A stretch of 64,000 bases of DNA from contig NZ_JTDK01000001.1 in assembly GCF_000802305.1 (NCBI RefSeq), forward strand, positions 62,001 to 126,000. Reading direction: 5' to 3'. This document shows positions 61,931 to 64,000 of this stretch, piece by piece. A program made the translations under genes and the position numbers. A model generated the notes under the pieces. It was given only the letters and a program-made list of their open reading frames with translations. It did not search any database and was not told where the DNA came from. The first letter of the stretch is position 1, and each line of letters opens with the position of its first letter. The DNA is from Microbacterium mangrovi. GTDB taxonomy: Bacteria; Actinomycetota; Actinomycetes; Actinomycetales; Microbacteriaceae.

Positions 61931-62523
61931 GCTCCTACACGATCCCCAACGTGATCAGCCGCGATCCGCGCGGCGATCGCATCATGGACGTCTACTCGCA
62001 CCTGCTCGCCGAACGCGTGGTGTACCTCGGCACCGGTATCGACGCCGGGGTGGCGAACGCCCTCATCGCCCAGCTGCTGCACCTCGACGCCGACAGCCCG
62101 GACCGCGACATCCAGCTCTACATCAACTGCGAGGGCGGCGACGAGGCGGCGATGCTGGCGGTCTACGACACCATGCAGCACGTGCGGCCGGATGTCGCGA
62201 CGACCTGCATCGGGCAGGCCGTCGGCGTCGGGGCGGTGATGCTCGCGGCCGGAGCGCCGGGCAAGCGCGCCGTGCTGCCGCACGCCCGCGTCGTGCTGCA
62301 CCAGCCGGCGGGTCAGGGCCGCGGCGCCGTGCCCGACCTCATCCTGCAGGCCGACGAACTGGTGCGCGTGCGCGGCGAGGTCGAGCAGCTCCTGGCCCGG
62401 CACACGGGGCAGGATGCCGCGCGCCTGCGCGCGGACACCGACCGTGACCGGGTGTTCACCGCCGCGGACGCCGTCGCCTACGGGCTCGTCGACCGGGTGC
62501 TGGAGCGCGTCCCGGCGGAGTGA
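61927..62523 (+). CDS. ClpP-family subunit lacking the catalytic Ser (ClpR-like)
   Basis: 198 residues. The N-terminal part is conventional (YTIPNVISRDPRGDRIMDVY, QLYINCEGGDEAAMLAVYDT). At the active site, where ClpP has GQAASMGA, it reads GQAVGVGAV, so residue 100 is Gly in place of the nucleophile Ser. His 125 is kept in ARVVLHQPAGQGRG. AADAVAYGLVDRVLERVP is the usual ClpP end. Such inactive subunits (ClpR of plants and cyanobacteria) join active ones in mixed rings. It is coupled to the previous gene by ATGA. Confidence 0.85.
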   Translation: MSSYTIPNVISRDPRGDRIMDVYSHLLAERVVYLGTGIDAGVANALIAQLLHLDADSPDRDIQLYINCEGGDEAAMLAVYDTMQHVRPDVATTCIGQAVGVGAVMLAAGAPGKRAVLPHARVVLHQPAGQGRGAVPDLILQADELVRVRGEVEQLLARHTGQDAARLRADTDRDRVFTAADAVAYGLVDRVLERVPAE

Positions 62524-62531
62524 GCCCCCGA

Positions 62532-62783
62532 TCGTTGCGTTTCGTCTCCGTCGCTGCGCTCCCTCGCTCAACGACCGGGGTGCGGGGTCCGGTCGTTGAG
62601 CGAGCGCAGCGAGACGAAACGCAGCGAGCCGCCCGGGGTGTGGGGTTCCGGTCGTTGAGCGAGCGCAGCGAGACGAAACGCAGCGAGCCGCCCGGGGTGG
62701 TTGCGTTTCGTCTCAGTCGCTGCGCTCCTTCGCTCGACGACCGGGGGCCGAGGTCGCTGCGCGCCTTTGTTCAACGACCGAGG
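62532..62783. repeat. Cluster of GTTGAGCGAGCGCAGCGAGA-type repeats, both orientations
   Basis: The gap after the ClpP pair is almost entirely repeat: an inverted unit at 62532-62578, two identical 50-bp direct copies at 62591-62640 and 62650-62699 (59 bp apart), an inverted unit at 62701-62746 and a degenerate one at 62751-62783. No gene is supported here. The reverse-facing units make long hairpins with the direct ones. Confidence 0.85.
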
Positions 62784-62786
62784 GGC

Positions 62787-63503
62787 TCAGGATGCTGCGG
62801 CGGCGCGCACGGCCTCGACAGCGCTCGCCGGGGAGCCGTGCCAGGGCGTGCCGTGTCCGGGCAGCACCCACCCGGCATCCAGCGCGGCGATGTGGTCGAG
62901 GGACTCCAGGGCTGCGGCGGGGTCGTCGGTGAACGGAGCGGGAGCCGCCCCGCCGACGCCGGTCAGCACGTTGCGGGTGGTGAGGGCATCGCCGACGAAC
63001 ACGGCGTCGGCGACCTGGGAGTACACCGCGACGCTGCCGGGGGAGTGCCCGGGCATGCTGATGATGCGCGGAGCGCCGGGCAGATCGAGGACGTCTCCGT
63101 CGTGCATCTCGACGAGGTCGGTGAGCCACGTGGTGCGCATGCCGCCCTTGCGGAGAGCGTAGGCGAAGAAGCCCAGGGTGGCGCCGACCTTCATCTTGCC
63201 GCCGCCCGCCTTGGACTTGACGTGGCCGCGAGCGCGCTCGGCATCCGCCTGGTGCACGTAGACGGGGATGCCGGCCTCGCGGCGGAGGCGCTCGGCGAAA
63301 CCGACGTGGTCGGAGTCGCCGTGCGTGACGATGAGCCCGCGGATGTCGGACAGCGGGCGTCCGATGGTCTCGAGCTCGGCGAGCAGGTCTTTCCACTGCC
63401 CGGCGAGCCCGGCGTCGACGACGGTGATGCCGTCGTCGGTGACGATGAGGTAGGCGGCGACGATGTCGTTGCCGATCCGGCGAAGGTGGGGTCCGAGTTC
63501 CAT
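62787..63503 (-). CDS. MBL-fold metallo-hydrolase
   Basis: 238 residues. VDAGLAGQWKDLL, VTHGDSDHVGFAERL, ISMPGHSPGSVAVY, FVGDAL and LPGHGTPWHG follow the metallo-beta-lactamase order. The first metal motif is HGDSDH in place of HxHxDH, a variant seen in several hydrolase subfamilies. The gene is divergent from a TetR regulator, and its -10 box overlaps a candidate operator. The substrate is unknown; thioesters and lactones are common for the fold. Confidence 0.85.
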   Translation of the reverse strand: MELGPHLRRIGNDIVAAYLIVTDDGITVVDAGLAGQWKDLLAELETIGRPLSDIRGLIVTHGDSDHVGFAERLRREAGIPVYVHQADAERARGHVKSKAGGGKMKVGATLGFFAYALRKGGMRTTWLTDLVEMHDGDVLDLPGAPRIISMPGHSPGSVAVYSQVADAVFVGDALTTRNVLTGVGGAAPAPFTDDPAAALESLDHIAALDAGWVLPGHGTPWHGSPASAVEAVRAAAAS

Positions 63504-63510
63504 GTTGGCT

Positions 63511-63516
63511 ACGATA
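63511..63516 (-). promoter_or_regulatory. -10 box (TATCGT) of the MBL-hydrolase gene, leaderless type
   Basis: Read on the minus strand, TATCGT is followed by 7 nt and ATG 63503. The candidate TetR operator begins next to it. Confidence 0.45.
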
Positions 63517-63535
63517 ATTAGCTATGATGGCTAAT
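63517..63535. promoter_or_regulatory. Candidate TetR operator (ATTAGC-N7-GCTAAT)
   Basis: A 19-bp inverted repeat with perfect 6-bp arms in the 61-bp region between the divergent MBL hydrolase and TetR genes. A second inverted pair, ATGATG/CATCAT (63524-63529 and 63545-63550), overlaps it. Confidence 0.6.
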
Positions 63536-63564
63536 GTCAATAGTCATCATGAAGGGGGATCAGG

Positions 63565-64000
63565 ATGCCGACACCCGATCGCACGAGCGTGGCCGAGATC
63601 GTGGCGGCCGCGCGGGAGCTGCTCGAAGCGGGGGGCCCTGCGGCGCTCACCATGCAGGCGGTCGCGTCCCGCGTCGGGGTGCGCGCGCCCTCGCTCTACA
63701 AGCGGGTGCGCGACCGCGACGCCCTGCTGGTGATGGTCGCGGAGGCGACGGCCGACGACGTCGCGACGAGATTCGCGGCATCCGGCTCGTCGCTCAGCGA
63801 CCTCGGACGCGCCTACCGCACCTTCGCGCACGAGCATCCGGAGGGTTTCCGGCTGATGTTCGCCAACGATGCGGCCGCCGAGCGCATGGGCCGAGCGGTC
63901 GAACCCGTGCTGCGCGCCGCGCGCGAGACCGTCGGCGACGAGCACGCGCTGGATGCCGCCCGCCTGCTGACCGCGTGGGCCACCGGGTTCATCAGCATGG
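63565..64000 (+). CDS. TetR-family regulator with WHG-like C-terminal domain (runs off the window)
   Basis: 145 residues visible. Helix-turn-helix: VAEIVAAARELLEAGGPAAL, then TMQAVASRVGVRAPSLYKRV and RDRDALLVMVAE. The ligand-binding part, with YRTFAHEHPEGFRLMF, resembles the WHG domain that often follows this type of DNA-binding domain. ATG 63565 is preceded by AAGGGGGA. It probably represses the divergent MBL-hydrolase gene and itself. The C-terminus lies outside the window. Confidence 0.87.
   Translation, partial: MPTPDRTSVAEIVAAARELLEAGGPAALTMQAVASRVGVRAPSLYKRVRDRDALLVMVAEATADDVATRFAASGSSLSDLGRAYRTFAHEHPEGFRLMFANDAAAERMGRAVEPVLRAARETVGDEHALDAARLLTAWATGFISM

Noticed and set aside
62591..62699. 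Two identical 50-bp direct repeats, considered as a CRISPR array
   Set aside because: Only two direct copies, a 9-bp gap in place of a spacer, inverted relatives on both sides and no cas genes.

Overview
The window is high-GC actinobacterial DNA. Three things point to Microbacteriaceae, most likely Microbacterium: about 70% GC in most genes, very frequent GGATGCC/GGCATCC words, and the gene neighbourhoods alr-tsaE-tsaB-rimI-tsaD, groES with CIRCE, guaB/guaB3/guaA and SURF1. This assignment is inferred from the sequence only. No tRNA, rRNA, CRISPR array, transposase or phage gene was seen. Many genes begin 6-7 nt after a TANNNT -10 box, so leaderless transcription looks common here.

Layout. 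(1) 1-5568: a catabolic module with a MatC-type dicarboxylate carrier (cut by the window edge) and a PrpF-type isomerase on the minus strand, divergent from a LysR regulator, a 3-hydroxybutyrate-dehydrogenase-like SDR and two alpha/beta hydrolases. (2) 5716-13572: a heterodimeric ABC exporter, a NUDIX hydrolase, a VOC protein, and a minus-strand ABC drug-export operon with a GbsR/MarR-type regulator. (3) 13689-18429: glmS, a small PqqD-like protein and a large LuxR-type ATPase regulator. (4) 18791-35547: a 16.8-kb run of 13 plus-strand genes, nearly all overlapping by 1-10 nt, that encodes a cell-surface polysaccharide. It contains an initiating phosphoglycosyltransferase, an epimerase, a Wzz/BY-kinase, several glycosyltransferases, nonulosonic (sialic-like) acid synthesis and activation enzymes, an ABC flippase, a Wzy-like polymerase and an NTP_transf_5 protein. 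A Tat-exported glycine-rich protein follows at 35721. (5) 37074-44661: housekeeping genes: acpS, alr, the t6A genes tsaE, tsaB and tsaD, rimI, a methyltransferase, and groES behind two CIRCE operators. (6) 44744-59330: rarD and purine genes guaB, guaB3 and guaA, interleaved with an MFS pump and its TetR regulator, an ABC-F ATPase, a DUF559/AbiEi-like protein, DUF2277, SURF1, a copper-type multicopper oxidase operon and DUF3817. (7) 59429-64000: a teichoic-acid-type glycosyltransferase, a YciI protein, two unusual ClpP genes, a repeat block, an MBL hydrolase and a partial TetR regulator.

The strongest unexpected signal is a set of direct repeats, ACTACTCAA, spaced exactly 22 bp apart. Three copies lie in front of the polysaccharide operon (18592-18644) and two related copies, again 22 bp apart, lie in front of the glycine-rich exported protein (35579-35609). 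They look like the operator of one small cell-envelope regulon, and the neighbouring LuxR-type protein is the obvious candidate regulator. Other points of interest are a ClpP pair in which the second subunit has Gly in place of the catalytic Ser, a CBS-NeuB-SAF-TIM-barrel fusion, a CsoR-like operator on the copper oxidase operon, and several families of extragenic repeats.
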